The position numbers and the translations under genes were made by a program. The notes below the pieces were generated by a model, which saw only the letters and a list, made by a program, of their open reading frames with translations, was not told the DNA's origin and ran no database searches. From NCBI RefSeq assembly GCF_028890485.2, contig NZ_JARCHV010000002.1, forward strand, positions 992,001 to 1,056,000: DNA of 64,000 bases, given 5' to 3'. This document shows positions 1 through 9,392 of the stretch, piece after piece. Source of the stretch: Planococcus sp. SK3692 (GTDB lineage Bacteria; Bacillota; Bacilli; Bacillales_A; Planococcaceae). Position 1 is the stretch's first letter. The number at the start of each line of letters is the position of its first letter.

Positions 1-734
1 AAGCCCAACACGACCGGCCAGAAGCAGAAGCCGATGCAGCATTGATCCACAGCCGATTTGATTTTACTTATCCCCATCAAGCAGCTGTCGGAAAACGTTC
101 CAAGCAATCGGTGACGGAAATGAAGAGGCTGCAGCTATTGCAACGTTCGGATGAGCCGGAATCGTTTATCCAAGATTATCAGCCGAAAGCGCAAAAGAAA
201 GCGCCTCATCGTCCGGATTTCCTGATGGATCGCAAACTGTCAGCGGCAGATATTGGTACAGCAGTCCATACCGTCATGCAGCATTTGCCGCTTGAGCGGA
301 AAATGGATGTCGGTGAAATCCGGCAATTTCTTGAGGAGTTGACGGGCCGCGAGATTTTAACGAAGGAAGAAGCGCAAGCTGTCAAAGCTGAACAGCTCGA
401 AGCCTTTTTCCATAGTACAATTGCACAGCGCCTGATGAACGCTGAAGATATCAGGCGGGAAGTTCCTTTCACGTATGCACGTGCTGATGCAGACGGCGAC
501 CATCAGATCGTCCAAGGGATTGTCGATTGCCTGTTCAAGGAAGACGGGGAATGGGTCCTGCTTGATTACAAAACGGATCAAACGCGCGGGATGGGCAATA
601 TCCAATCGGCCATGAGAGAGCGCTACTCGATCCAGTTGTCGGTTTACCAAGAAGCGGTAGAAGCAATTTTGCGCATCCCCATAAAACAGCGTGTCTTGTA
701 TTTGTTTGCTACCAATGAAGAAGTGGAAGTTTAG
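1..734 (+). CDS. addA: AddA helicase-nuclease, C-terminal fragment
   Basis: This is the 3' end of the gene for the AddA subunit of the AddAB double-strand-break repair helicase-nuclease. The reading frame is open from base 3 and continues from outside the window, so no start is visible. The C-terminal half carries the RecB-type nuclease core: a GIVD segment followed by LLDYKTD, whose Asp and Lys residues bind metal and catalyse DNA cleavage in this family. It sits just upstream of a DUF418 gene with its own ribosome binding site. Identity rests on the nuclease motif and the family's characteristic HTVMQHLP-like helix before it. I see nothing odd. Confidence 0.88.
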   Translation, partial: AQHDRPEAEADAALIHSRFDFTYPHQAAVGKRSKQSVTEMKRLQLLQRSDEPESFIQDYQPKAQKKAPHRPDFLMDRKLSAADIGTAVHTVMQHLPLERKMDVGEIRQFLEELTGREILTKEEAQAVKAEQLEAFFHSTIAQRLMNAEDIRREVPFTYARADADGDHQIVQGIVDCLFKEDGEWVLLDYKTDQTRGMGNIQSAMRERYSIQLSVYQEAVEAILRIPIKQRVLYLFATNEEVEV

Positions 735-744
735 GAGGATTATT

Positions 745-1923
745 TTGAAATTACAACCGATTTCTTTACACGAACGGGTGGACGCCATCGATTTGATGAG
801 GGGATTTTCATTATTCGGGATCCTGCTCATCAATATGCTGGCCTTCCACACGCCTTTAAGCTACATCGATCCGTATAAATGGTTCAGCGGAACTATGGAT
901 CAAACCATTTTTATCGGCTTGGATATTTTCGTCCAAGCAAGTTTTTATCCTTTATTTGCAATGTTGTTTGGGTACGGCTTGATGATGCAGTTTTTGCGGG
1001 CGCAAGGACAAAGCCAGCCATTTATTCCGGTAGCCGTCAAGCGACTGCTGATATTATTGGGATTTGGGATTATTCATGCCTTTTTTATCTGGTATGGAGA
1101 TATTTTGATCACGTATGCACTTATGGGCTTGTTGTTGATCGGCATGCTAAGTTTGCCAGCTAACTGGCTTCTTGGGCTCGGCGTCCTAATTTACACTTTG
1201 CCACATCTAATGTTCACCGCTATTATGTTTATTTCGGTCATGGCAGATCCGAATATTTATATCGGCTATCAGGAAGCCGAGCAGTCCATCGCAGCCTATG
1301 GCTCTGGCAGCTTTGCTGAAATTTTCAGCAGGAGGTTGACGGATTGGTATTACGGCAATAATCCATTCAGCTTCATCATTTATGTCGTCACCATCTTGCC
1401 GCTCATGATGGTCGGGGCCGCCGCAGCCAAATGGCGGATGATCGAACAAGTTGCTATCAAGAAAAAGACATGGATCGTGCTTGCCGCCGGTTCGCTTATA
1501 GTCGGGTTGCTATTGAAATCGACTCCATACATCTTCGATAAGAATTATGCCTATCAGTATGTTCAGGAGATGTTCGGCGGGCCGCTTGTTTCGATTGGAT
1601 ATGCAGCAATCATTGCCTTATTATCGCTGAATAAGTCATTCATGAAAGCCCTCTCGCCGTTAATTAAAGCGGGCAGGATGTCAATGACGGTCTATCTCAT
1701 GCAATCGATCATCGCAACGAGTATTTTCTATTCATTCGGTTTGGGCTTATACGGCCAAGTAGACTTGTTGACTGGGACCTTGATTGCCGTCGGTATATTC
1801 ATTGTGCAATTGATTTTTGCTGAACTATGGTTCAGTAAATTTAAACGGGGGCCGGTTGAAATGATCTGGCGCCGCTGGACGTACGGAAATAATTTTGAAA
1901 AAAGCAACAATTCAAAACGCTGA
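745..1923 (+). CDS. DUF418 family membrane protein
   Basis: A 392-residue polytopic membrane protein. The N-terminus (residues 9-30) carries the DUF418 signature RVDAIDLMRGFSLFGILLIN, and the C-terminal third holds the typical small-residue and Trp-rich helices ending in RGPVEMIWRRW. I chose the TTG at 745 because AGGAGG lies at 733-738 and the protein then begins right at the family signature; a longer frame from 691 would overlap addA. The molecular function of DUF418 (YeiB-like) proteins is not established, and a transport or acyl-transfer role is only speculation. Confidence 0.85.
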   Translation: MKLQPISLHERVDAIDLMRGFSLFGILLINMLAFHTPLSYIDPYKWFSGTMDQTIFIGLDIFVQASFYPLFAMLFGYGLMMQFLRAQGQSQPFIPVAVKRLLILLGFGIIHAFFIWYGDILITYALMGLLLIGMLSLPANWLLGLGVLIYTLPHLMFTAIMFISVMADPNIYIGYQEAEQSIAAYGSGSFAEIFSRRLTDWYYGNNPFSFIIYVVTILPLMMVGAAAAKWRMIEQVAIKKKTWIVLAAGSLIVGLLLKSTPYIFDKNYAYQYVQEMFGGPLVSIGYAAIIALLSLNKSFMKALSPLIKAGRMSMTVYLMQSIIATSIFYSFGLGLYGQVDLLTGTLIAVGIFIVQLIFAELWFSKFKRGPVEMIWRRWTYGNNFEKSNNSKR

Positions 1924-1966
1924 ATGTGTATAATGAATGCAATCACAGAAAAGGAGTGTTTGACGA

Positions 1967-2866
1967 ATGAAACTTCTATCGTTTCGCTTTCAAGGAGAAG
2001 AACGTTTTGGACCAAAAGTAAAAAAAGAAGAAGCCGTATGGGATGTCCTCGCCATCCAGGAGCAGCTGGAAGTATTGCCGGAATTTCCGGAAAAGCTGAT
2101 TGATGGAGTGTCGCAAGGAATGGAGTTTGTGGAACAGATCCGCAAATTAACGGAGGCGGCTGTCCAATCGGAAACCCCTGAGCAATTCAAACACTCTTTT
2201 TCGGAAATCGAATGGCAGGCACCTGTCCCGAGACCTCCGAAAAACTTTATCTGCATCGGCAAGAATTATGCTGATCATGCAGAAGAAATGGGCGGGCAGG
2301 CTCCCACAGATATGGTCGTTTTCACGAAAGCGCCGAATACCGTCGCTGCTGATGAAGAAACGGTCTCTGTGCATGCTGATGTCACCGATTCATATGATTA
2401 CGAAGGCGAACTCGCTGTCGTGATCGGCAAAGCTGGACATAAGATTCCAAAACAGCTGGCCTACGATCACGTATTTGGCTATACGATCGCGCTCGACTTG
2501 ACCGCTCGTGACCTTCAGGAAAAGCATCAGCAATATTTCCTTGGGAAAAGCTTGCCAGGCTCTTGCCCGATGGGTCCGTATCTAGTGACTAAAGATGAAA
2601 TCCCGCAATCACAGAATTTGTCCCTTGTCACAAAAGTGAACGATGAAGTCCGCCAAAATGGCAATACGGAGAATATGATCCGACGTGTCGATGAGCTGAT
2701 CGCGGAGATTTCCAAATCGGTGGCACTCGAACCGGGGGATGTCATCCTGACCGGAACTCCGGCTGGTGTTGGCAAAGGATTCAATCCGCCGAAGTTTTTG
2801 AAAGCGGGCGATACGATTAAAGTATCCATCCAGTCAATCGGCACACTCGTCACACATTTGTCATAA
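1967..2866 (+). CDS. yisK: Fumarylacetoacetate hydrolase family protein (YisK-like)
   Basis: A 299-residue FAH-superfamily enzyme. An N-terminal cap of about 85 residues precedes the FAH fold, which begins at NFICIGKNYADHAEEMG. The metal ligands are visible in DYEGELAVVIG (acidic residues) and in the later DLTARDLQ segment, and the GDVILTGTPAGVG motif closes the active site. Family members hydrolyse or decarboxylate 2-oxo acids; B. subtilis YisK has been described as an oxaloacetate decarboxylase, but the substrate here is inferred. A strong AAGGAG lies a few bases before ATG 1967. It is followed by yisL, as in B. subtilis. Confidence 0.88.
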   Translation: MKLLSFRFQGEERFGPKVKKEEAVWDVLAIQEQLEVLPEFPEKLIDGVSQGMEFVEQIRKLTEAAVQSETPEQFKHSFSEIEWQAPVPRPPKNFICIGKNYADHAEEMGGQAPTDMVVFTKAPNTVAADEETVSVHADVTDSYDYEGELAVVIGKAGHKIPKQLAYDHVFGYTIALDLTARDLQEKHQQYFLGKSLPGSCPMGPYLVTKDEIPQSQNLSLVTKVNDEVRQNGNTENMIRRVDELIAEISKSVALEPGDVILTGTPAGVGKGFNPPKFLKAGDTIKVSIQSIGTLVTHLS

Positions 2867-2934
2867 GGAACATTCACTTCCAACTGTCCTGCGTGTGGTA
2901 AACTTGAGGGGACTATATTAAATGAGGTGAGCTT

Positions 2935-3309
2935 TTGGGATTTTTAACTGATACAACACATTTACACATTACCATGTGGGTCGTGGGCATCGTGCTTTTC
3001 CTTGTGGCTGCATTTATGCACCGCGATAGCAAGGGGCGTAAAATTGTCCATATGATCACGAGACTGATCTACGTTTTAATCATCATTACCGGGCTGACGT
3101 TATTTATCGCGCATTCGTCATACGATGCCATGCTTTACGGCTTGAAGTTCCTATTCGGGTTACTGACCATCGGCATGATGGAAATGGTGCTCGTACGTGG
3201 CAAGAAACAAAAACCGGTCACTTTATTCTGGGCCTTGTTTGCAGTATTCTTGCTCGTGACTTTATTCCTCGGCTTTAAATTGCCGGTCGGCTTTAACTTC
3301 TTGGCATAA
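2935..3309 (+). CDS. yisL: YisL family membrane protein (DUF1516)
   Basis: A 124-residue integral membrane protein with four hydrophobic segments and HxTMWVVGI at the start, typical of the YisL/DUF1516 family. The start is the TTG at 2935, preceded by a GAGGTGA ribosome binding site; no ATG gives the conserved N-terminus. Its function is unknown in the family. It follows yisK, the same pair as in B. subtilis, and a strong rho-independent terminator lies 18 bases after the stop. Confidence 0.85.
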   Translation: MGFLTDTTHLHITMWVVGIVLFLVAAFMHRDSKGRKIVHMITRLIYVLIIITGLTLFIAHSSYDAMLYGLKFLFGLLTIGMMEMVLVRGKKQKPVTLFWALFAVFLLVTLFLGFKLPVGFNFLA

Positions 3310-3327
3310 ACAACATTTCATTCAATT

Positions 3328-3380
3328 AAAAGCTGCACGTTCCTTGTTGGTTTTTACTAACAAGGAACGTGCAGCTTTTT
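3328..3380 (+). terminator. Rho-independent terminator after yisL
   Basis: A perfect long stem (AAAAGCTGCACGTTCCTTGTT pairing with its complement across a short T-rich loop) ends in a run of T. Its symmetry means it could also act on the minus strand. Confidence 0.85.
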
Positions 3381-3554
3381 GGTTATCACTAAAACATAAA
3401 AATCAGGCCCTTCGTCTGGGGGATTTCACAGTTTGGACGAAACTAGGCATAAACAGCTGCGCTTTCACGAATATGACATAGCGGCAAACAAGCGAGTTTG
3501 ATAAAATAGACCGGGTGAGCATGATCTTGGCCTCATTGAAGGAGGAGTACGGAC

Positions 3555-5006
3555 TTGAAAAGAAAAACGATGATTTGGGCGTTGGCAGCAGCATTGTTAT
3601 TGCCATCAACAACTGGTGCAGCAGCTGAAGAGACGCGCACAATCGAAGACGAAAGCATCTACGACGTTCTTGTAGACCGCTATTTCAATAAACAGATCCA
3701 AAATGATTATGAAGTGGACTCCACCGATCCGGCATCATTCAGCGGCGGTGATTTTTCAGGGATGGAAAGCGAACTTGCGCACGTCCGGGATATGGGCTTT
3801 ACGATGTTATCGGTCGGCCCCGTCTTCCAGACAGCAAGCTATGATGGACGGCACGTGCTCGATTACAGCCAATTGGAACGCCATTTCGGAACGGCGGAAG
3901 AATTCCAATCGCTCATCGATGAAGTGCATGAAGGCGAGATGAAACTCATTGTCGATTTGCCGACGCAAGAAGTGAGTGCAGACCATGTATGGGCACAGGA
4001 AAATCCAGATTGGTTTACTGAAAATGGAGACCAGACGCTTTCGCTCGATACAAGCAATGAAGAAGCCCAACAAGCCTTAATCGCAATGTTCGAAGACTTC
4101 CGCGATACATATGGCATTGACGGAGTCCGCCTGCAGGATTCAGAGGAACTGGATTCGGCGTTCGTCGAAAGCTTCTCTGCTGCTATGAAAGGGCAGCAAC
4201 AGTTTTACGTGCTGGCAGATGCGGAGATGGAGAACCAGCCTGGATTTGATGCGGTCGTGCAACAAGGGGTAGAACAGACGCTCCGCGACAGCTACCGTAA
4301 TTTCGACCAGTCTTTGGCTGATGTCCCTGAATTGATGCAGCAAACGGAAGGCAAATTAATCCGTGTCGATTCACTAGACGGCTCGCGCTTTACATCAGAC
4401 ATAGTCGAATCAAGAGGCTATCCGCCGACCCGCTGGCGCATGCTATTCGCGCAATTATTGACGATGCCGGGAATCCCGGTCGTTCAATATGGTTCTGAGA
4501 CCGCGATGAATGGCGAAACGTTACCGGAATCGCATCAAATATTGGATATGGCAGTTGAAAAGGAATTGATCGACTACATCACCAATTTAAACTCGTTGCG
4601 CAACTCATCTGAAGCATTGCGCACGGGTGACTTGGAGCTGCTTCATGAAGAAGAGGGCTGGATGGTCTATAAGCGTTCTAATGAAGAAGAGTCGTGGATC
4701 ATCGCCATCAATAACTCATCCGAAACGAAGAGCTTGAGTTTGGCGCCGGATCTTGTCGGTGAAGGAATGGAACTGCGAGGATTGTTCGAAAGTGATATCG
4801 TCCGTCCGGATGAAGACGGCCAGTATCGCCTCACATTGGATCGTGAATTGGTGGAAACCTACCATATTACGGAAAAACGTGGGCTCAATACTGCGTATAT
4901 CGTCACACTTGGTTTAATGTACTTAATTTTTATGGGCTTTTTATGGATTGTCTGGAAAAAGGGCAAGCAGCGGAAAGCAGATGAAGCAGCAAAAAAGAAT
5001 AAATAA
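3555..5006 (+). CDS. Membrane-anchored GH13 (alpha-amylase)-like protein, catalytic residues degenerate
   Basis: A 483-residue exported protein: signal peptide (residues 1-24), an alpha-amylase-type barrel, a small beta C-domain, and a C-terminal membrane helix (about 448-468) followed by a lysine-rich tail, so it should sit on the outer face of the membrane. The GH13 regions can be aligned but are altered: region I reads VDLPTQE rather than DxVxNH, region II GVRLQD with Gln where the Asp nucleophile belongs, region III VLADAEM instead of GE, and region IV VDSLDGSRF instead of NHDxxR. It is therefore probably a non-hydrolytic or redirected GH13 relative. TTG 3555 follows GGAGGAG at 3541. It lies alone between two terminators. 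Confidence 0.78.
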   Translation: MKRKTMIWALAAALLLPSTTGAAAEETRTIEDESIYDVLVDRYFNKQIQNDYEVDSTDPASFSGGDFSGMESELAHVRDMGFTMLSVGPVFQTASYDGRHVLDYSQLERHFGTAEEFQSLIDEVHEGEMKLIVDLPTQEVSADHVWAQENPDWFTENGDQTLSLDTSNEEAQQALIAMFEDFRDTYGIDGVRLQDSEELDSAFVESFSAAMKGQQQFYVLADAEMENQPGFDAVVQQGVEQTLRDSYRNFDQSLADVPELMQQTEGKLIRVDSLDGSRFTSDIVESRGYPPTRWRMLFAQLLTMPGIPVVQYGSETAMNGETLPESHQILDMAVEKELIDYITNLNSLRNSSEALRTGDLELLHEEEGWMVYKRSNEEESWIIAINNSSETKSLSLAPDLVGEGMELRGLFESDIVRPDEDGQYRLTLDRELVETYHITEKRGLNTAYIVTLGLMYLIFMGFLWIVWKKGKQRKADEAAKKNK

Positions 5007-5010
5007 TCAA

Positions 5011-5048
5011 AAGGCTGTGAACAGGTCGTAACCTGTCCACAGCCTTTT
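5011..5048. terminator. Bidirectional terminator between convergent genes
   Basis: AAGGCTGTG and CACAGCCTT arms with an inner ACAGGT/ACCTGT stem, flanked by A- and T-runs, lie between the GH13-like gene and the minus-strand flavoenzyme gene. Confidence 0.8.
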
Positions 5049-5074
5049 TCATGTAAGAAGAATTTCGGTATAAC

Positions 5075-6406
5075 CTAGTCGAAAGCTTTATAACCGATCA
5101 TGTTGACGGGATCTTTCGGCGAAGAGAATGGAGGAGCGTAGCATAGTTCGAGCGCCTGCAAATCATCGACGGTCAATCCTCCATAAATCGCAGTCGCTAT
5201 TACATCAATGCGCTTGTCGACTCCTTTGCCTCCAACACATTGCGCACCCAAAATCTGTCTGGTGTTGGGGTTGTAATGGACTTTCAAAGTCAATTTTTCG
5301 TGGTCTGGGTAATAACCCGCGTTCGAGTTTCCCGTATGGCTGACGGTTTCGGCGGTAAGCCCTTTGTCTTTGATCGCCGTTTCGGTCAGCCCAGTCATCG
5401 CTGCATCTAAACCGAAAACTTTCAAAGCGGACGTGCCGAGCAGGCCTTTTTTCGGAATTGGATTTCCCGTGATGTGTTGTGCGACAAGAAAAGCCTGCCG
5501 GTGGGCGGGCACAGCAAGCGGGACACGTTTCGGGTCTCCGGTGATAAAGTCGAAATTCTCCGAGGCATCCCCGATGGCGTAAATCGATTCATCGTCGGTC
5601 TGCATGAACTCATTGGTCCGGATGCCCTCAGTTTCACCGATGCTGAGGCCAGCCATTTCAGCAAGTGCGGTATTCGGTTTTAAGCCAATGCTCATGATGA
5701 CAAAATCAGTTTCTAGACTTTCTCCATTAGACAAGCGGACGCTTCTTTTATCGATGTTTTCGATAAAGGTGTTGGTGTGCACTTGAACGCCATTTTTTTC
5801 GAGTTCAACATGGAGAAGCCGTGAAAGATCCTCATCCAGAATCGATAGGATGGAGTTTGACTTATGGACGATATCAACTTCAAGGCCGAGATGTTTAAGG
5901 TTTTCTGCCATTTCAAGCCCGATGAACCCGGCACCTGACACGACGCAATGGGAAGGCTTTTCGCTTTGAATATAGGAGTGGATGGTTTGCATATCGCCAT
6001 AGCTGCGCAGCGTAAATACGTGGCTCTCCTCTGAGCCTTCAATATCCGGCATGATGGCGCTGCCGCCGGGAGACAAAATCAACGCATCATAAGAATCGTG
6101 GAACTCGCCGCCGGTCTTCAAGTTGCGGACGCGAATTTTTTTCTCAGCCCGGAGAATTTCCATGACTTCGTGTTCAAGCCTGACATCGATATTGCGTTTT
6201 TGCTGGAACTGTTCCGGGTCTGCCATCAGAATTGCAGTTTCATCTTCAATGACTTCACCAATTACATAGGGTGTACCGCATGCCGCATAGGACATGGTCG
6301 AGTCCCGGTCGTATACTGTAATGTTCATTTCCTTATCATAGAAACGGATTTGGCCCGCTGCAGTTGCACCGCCGCCTACCGCACCGACTATAATCACTTT
6401 TTTCAT
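5075..6406 (-). CDS. cdr: CoA-disulfide reductase-like FAD/NAD(P) oxidoreductase
   Basis: A 443-residue flavoprotein disulfide reductase of the single-cysteine class. The FAD-binding GAVGGGATAAGQIR lies at residues 6-19, the redox-active Cys sits in SYAACGTPYVIG near residue 43, the NAD(P)-binding GAGFIGLEMAE is mid-protein, and the second FAD motif is YAIGDA. Staphylococcal CoADR has the same layout, and these enzymes keep CoA or other low-molecular-weight thiols reduced. I place the start at the second of two tandem ATGs (6406), seven bases from GGGTGG; 6409 is possible. The gene lies 14 bases downstream of degV in a three-gene minus-strand run. The substrate (CoA, persulfide or NADH-dependent) cannot be read from sequence. 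Confidence 0.82.
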   Translation of the reverse strand: MKKVIIVGAVGGGATAAGQIRFYDKEMNITVYDRDSTMSYAACGTPYVIGEVIEDETAILMADPEQFQQKRNIDVRLEHEVMEILRAEKKIRVRNLKTGGEFHDSYDALILSPGGSAIMPDIEGSEESHVFTLRSYGDMQTIHSYIQSEKPSHCVVSGAGFIGLEMAENLKHLGLEVDIVHKSNSILSILDEDLSRLLHVELEKNGVQVHTNTFIENIDKRSVRLSNGESLETDFVIMSIGLKPNTALAEMAGLSIGETEGIRTNEFMQTDDESIYAIGDASENFDFITGDPKRVPLAVPAHRQAFLVAQHITGNPIPKKGLLGTSALKVFGLDAAMTGLTETAIKDKGLTAETVSHTGNSNAGYYPDHEKLTLKVHYNPNTRQILGAQCVGGKGVDKRIDVIATAIYGGLTVDDLQALELCYAPPFSSPKDPVNMIGYKAFD

Positions 6407-6420
6407 CATCAGTCCACCCT

Positions 6421-7272
6421 TCAATCGGTTTTATTAAAGAAGAACAAGGCAAGCGTGCCTGGTCCTGTATGGGCGCCGATCACGGAACCGACCATGTGGA
6501 TTTCGATTTCTTTCGGATTGTAGGCAGTTTCAATTTCATCTTTTAAAGCATTGGCAAATTCCAGGTCATCGGCATGGCTGATGGCGATGACCTGCTGATC
6601 CAAATTGCTGCCGCGCTCTTTCATCAGTGCAATCATCCGCTTGATGACTTTTTTTCGTCCGCGTAATTTTTCGATCGGTACGAGTTTGCCATCTTCAACA
6701 TGAAGCAAAGGCTTGATATTCAATAAACCGCCAACAAATGCGCTGCCTTTAGAAATACGGCCTCCTTTGGCCATATAATCCAAGTCTTCAACCGTAAACA
6801 GGCTTTCGAGATGGTCGGCCATAAAACGCACGTTTTGAATGATGGCATCTTGGCTTTCCCCGGCATTACGCAATTTCACGGCTTCTTTGACGAGCAGCCC
6901 ATAGCCAAGCGAAGCCGCTTTGGAATCGACGATCGTCAAGTTCAAATCCGGATGTTCTTCACGTACTTGATCTGCCACCATGACGGCTGTCGCATAGGTT
7001 CCAGACAGTTCCGAAGAAAAGGCGATGTAGAATCCGGCTTCTTTGTCTTGCGCCAATTGCTCGAATGCCTTAAGCATTTCTTCAGGGGAGGCTTGAGACG
7101 TTTTCGGGTGAACGCCGGAGCGAATGGCATCATAGACTTTCATGGAATCGATGGTCCGGATGTCTTCGTACTCAGCATCTCCGATGTGGACGCGCAAAGG
7201 AAATAGGACAACTTGTTCTTCTTCAAAAAAAGCTTTTGGTAAATCAGATGCGCTATCTGCAAATAATCTCAT
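6421..7272 (-). CDS. DegV family fatty-acid-binding protein
   Basis: A 283-residue DegV-fold protein. All landmarks are present: DSASDLP at residues 6-12, the KTSQASP segment, SSELSGTY, the VDSKAAS strand, DLDYMAKGGRISKG in the second half, and IGAHTGPG near the C-terminus. Proteins of this family (FakB) bind a fatty acid and present it to the FakA kinase for phospholipid synthesis from exogenous fatty acids. No fakA lies nearby. Directly upstream is the HAD phosphatase gene with a 13-base gap, which suggests cotranscription. Confidence 0.88.
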   Translation of the reverse strand: MRLFADSASDLPKAFFEEEQVVLFPLRVHIGDAEYEDIRTIDSMKVYDAIRSGVHPKTSQASPEEMLKAFEQLAQDKEAGFYIAFSSELSGTYATAVMVADQVREEHPDLNLTIVDSKAASLGYGLLVKEAVKLRNAGESQDAIIQNVRFMADHLESLFTVEDLDYMAKGGRISKGSAFVGGLLNIKPLLHVEDGKLVPIEKLRGRKKVIKRMIALMKERGSNLDQQVIAISHADDLEFANALKDEIETAYNPKEIEIHMVGSVIGAHTGPGTLALFFFNKTD

Positions 7273-7285
7273 GGATCTTCCTCCT

Positions 7286-8098
7286 TTAGAGTTTCAGTTT
7301 CAATCGGTCCATCAGCAATTCAGCGATGCCGTCTTCATTGTTTGTTAAAGTGATTTCGTTGGCGATATTTTTCAAAGGATCAATGGCATTGCCCATGGCA
7401 ACACCGACTCCTGCAAAGTCCAGCATTTCCAAATCGTTGTCTTCATCGCCAAATGCGATGATATGCTCTTTTGCAATGCCCAATGATTTTGAAACGCGGT
7501 CGATGCCGACAGCTTTGTTCATGCCCGAGCGGACAATTTCAATGACGTGCCAAGGTGCGCCCCAGCGGCGATGGTCGATGACTTCCGCATGCACTTCCGA
7601 TAAGTGGTCATGTATGGCATGGACTTTTTCGTATGGTGCATGGATGAGCATAGACGTCGGATCTGCCTTTAAATAATTGCGCAAATCACCTGTCGTGATG
7701 CTTGGGTCACCGAAACTGAAAATATCCATCAGTTTCTCATCGTGATGGTGGACATACACGTCATCCAACACTTCCGCGACAATATTGTGGAAGTCGAAAT
7801 TGTGCATGGATTCAACGACTTCGTGTACGACATCCAAGCCAATCGGCGAATGGTGCAGTCCCCATTGTTCATCGTTCGGGTGATGGACAAAAGCTCCGTT
7901 GAAATTGACGATCGGCGTGTTGAGGCCGAGTTCACGGTAATAGATTTCACTTGCACGGTACGGCCGTCCAGTCGCGATCATGACCTGGTGGCCTGCTTGT
8001 TGTGCTTGGTTCAAAATGGTCTTGGTTTTAGGTGAAATAACTTTTTGGTCGGTCAATAGTGTACCGTCCAAGTCGAGTACGATTAAATGTTGTTTCAT
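7286..8098 (-). CDS. Cof-type HAD-IIB hydrolase
   Basis: A 270-residue HAD-superfamily phosphatase with an IIB-type cap. Motif I is LDLDGTLL (residues 8-15, nucleophile and acid Asp), motif II is MIATGRPY, the motif III lysine lies around MNKAVGI, and motif IV is AFGDEDNDLEML. Relatives dephosphorylate sugar phosphates, FMN or similar metabolites; the substrate is unknown. Residues 110-125 are unusually His-rich (VYVHHHDEK). The ATG at 8098 heads the minus-strand operon HAD-degV-cdr and is preceded by a GGGAG ribosome binding site. Confidence 0.88.
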   Translation of the reverse strand: MKQHLIVLDLDGTLLTDQKVISPKTKTILNQAQQAGHQVMIATGRPYRASEIYYRELGLNTPIVNFNGAFVHHPNDEQWGLHHSPIGLDVVHEVVESMHNFDFHNIVAEVLDDVYVHHHDEKLMDIFSFGDPSITTGDLRNYLKADPTSMLIHAPYEKVHAIHDHLSEVHAEVIDHRRWGAPWHVIEIVRSGMNKAVGIDRVSKSLGIAKEHIIAFGDEDNDLEMLDFAGVGVAMGNAIDPLKNIANEITLTNNEDGIAELLMDRLKLKL

Positions 8099-8234
8099 AT
8101 AAAAATCCGGCTCCCTTCTATCTATCTTCAGTTTAGCGATAATAGAGGCTATCCGTCAAAAAAACCTGACGGCAATGCCGGAATTTGCGGGATCAGAAAA
8201 AAATTGGTAGGATTTAGGGTGAGGAGTGAAGTGC

Positions 8235-9002
8235 ATGAAAGTAGCAAATGAATTATGGGGCAATATCCCGATCTTACATATAACACCTGAAGGCCACGAG
8301 GGCGGCCCGCTGCCGACCGTTATTTTTCTTCACGGTCATACGAGTGCCAAAGAGCATAATTTGCATTATGCCTGGCAATGGGCGCAAAAAGGCGTCCGTG
8401 TCATCTTGCCGGATGCTTTGCTTCACGGGGAGCGGGACCAGTCGCTTGATGATGTCCAGATTAGCTTGCGCTTCTGGGAAATCGTTTTGACGTCCATCGA
8501 GGAAGTCGGATTTTTACGCGAGGAATTGAATAAGCGCCAATTGGCCAGCGGGGAACCGGCTGTCGGTGGCACATCGATGGGCGGTATCACGACGCTCGGT
8601 GCATTGACCGCTTATCCGTGGATCAAGGCAGCAGCCGTCATGATGGGTTCTGGAAATTATGTGGAGCTTGCGAAAGCTCAAATGCGGCAGTATGAGTCGC
8701 GCGGTTTTGACTTGCCGCTCACCGACAAGGAACGTGAAGGCATGCTTCAGGCCCTGTCGCGTTTTGATATCAGTTTGAACCGACAATCCTTTGGCGGGCG
8801 CCCGGTGTTTTTCTGGCACGGCGTCAAAGACCCGACCGTTCCTTTTGAACCGACCAACCGGCTTTTCCATGCACTGCAGCAGGACTATGCCGCTTATCCC
8901 GACCGTTTAGCATTCATGAAAGAAACAGAAGCGGCGCACGCGGTCAGCCGCAAAGGAATGCTTTCTGCGACTGCTTGGATCGCAGACCGTTTAAGCGAAT
9001 AA
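8235..9002 (+). CDS. yitV: Alpha/beta hydrolase (YitV-like esterase)
   Basis: A 255-residue serine hydrolase. The oxyanion region FLHGHTSAKE is near residue 30, the nucleophile elbow is GGTSMGG, the acid is likely the Asp of GVKDPTVPF, and the His is in EAAHAVSRKG near the end. No signal peptide is seen, so it is cytoplasmic. ATG 8235 follows GAGGAG at 8221-8226. The order yitV-yitW is the same as in B. subtilis. The physiological ester is unknown. Confidence 0.85.
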   Translation: MKVANELWGNIPILHITPEGHEGGPLPTVIFLHGHTSAKEHNLHYAWQWAQKGVRVILPDALLHGERDQSLDDVQISLRFWEIVLTSIEEVGFLREELNKRQLASGEPAVGGTSMGGITTLGALTAYPWIKAAAVMMGSGNYVELAKAQMRQYESRGFDLPLTDKEREGMLQALSRFDISLNRQSFGGRPVFFWHGVKDPTVPFEPTNRLFHALQQDYAAYPDRLAFMKETEAAHAVSRKGMLSATAWIADRLSE

Positions 9003-9070
9003 GCAAGTCAATTTCATTTCGCAGGGATGTTTGGTAAGATAAGCAGTAACAGTAAAAGGAGGGATTCCGA

Positions 9071-9379
9071 ATGGACCAAGAAACAAAAGACTATCTATTA
9101 GGTGCACTTGAAAATGTCATCGACCCAGAACTAGGTGTTGATATCGTCAATTTGGGCCTTGTATATGATGTAGAATTATCCGAAGATGGTTTCTGTGTGG
9201 TCACTATGACACTCACTTCAATGGGATGCCCAATGGGGCCGCAAATCGTTCAGATGGTGAAAACATCTTTGTATGAATTGCCGGAAGTTGAGGAAGTCGA
9301 TGTAAAAATCGTCTGGCAGCCTGTCTGGAGCAAAGACCATATGTCGCGCTACGCTAAAATGGCGCTCGGCGTTCGATAA
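9071..9379 (+). CDS. yitW: MIP18/DUF59 Fe-S cluster assembly factor (YitW)
   Basis: A 102-residue protein of the DUF59/PaaD-SufT family that helps mature iron-sulfur proteins. It shows the conserved NVIDPELGVDIVNLGLVYDV near the N-terminus and the reactive Cys in TLTSMGCPMG. The AAAGGAGG ribosome binding site and ATG 9071 are unambiguous. It is probably cotranscribed with yitV (68-base gap) and is followed by a terminator. Confidence 0.9.
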   Translation: MDQETKDYLLGALENVIDPELGVDIVNLGLVYDVELSEDGFCVVTMTLTSMGCPMGPQIVQMVKTSLYELPEVEEVDVKIVWQPVWSKDHMSRYAKMALGVR

Positions 9380-9392
9380 AAGAAACAGCAGG

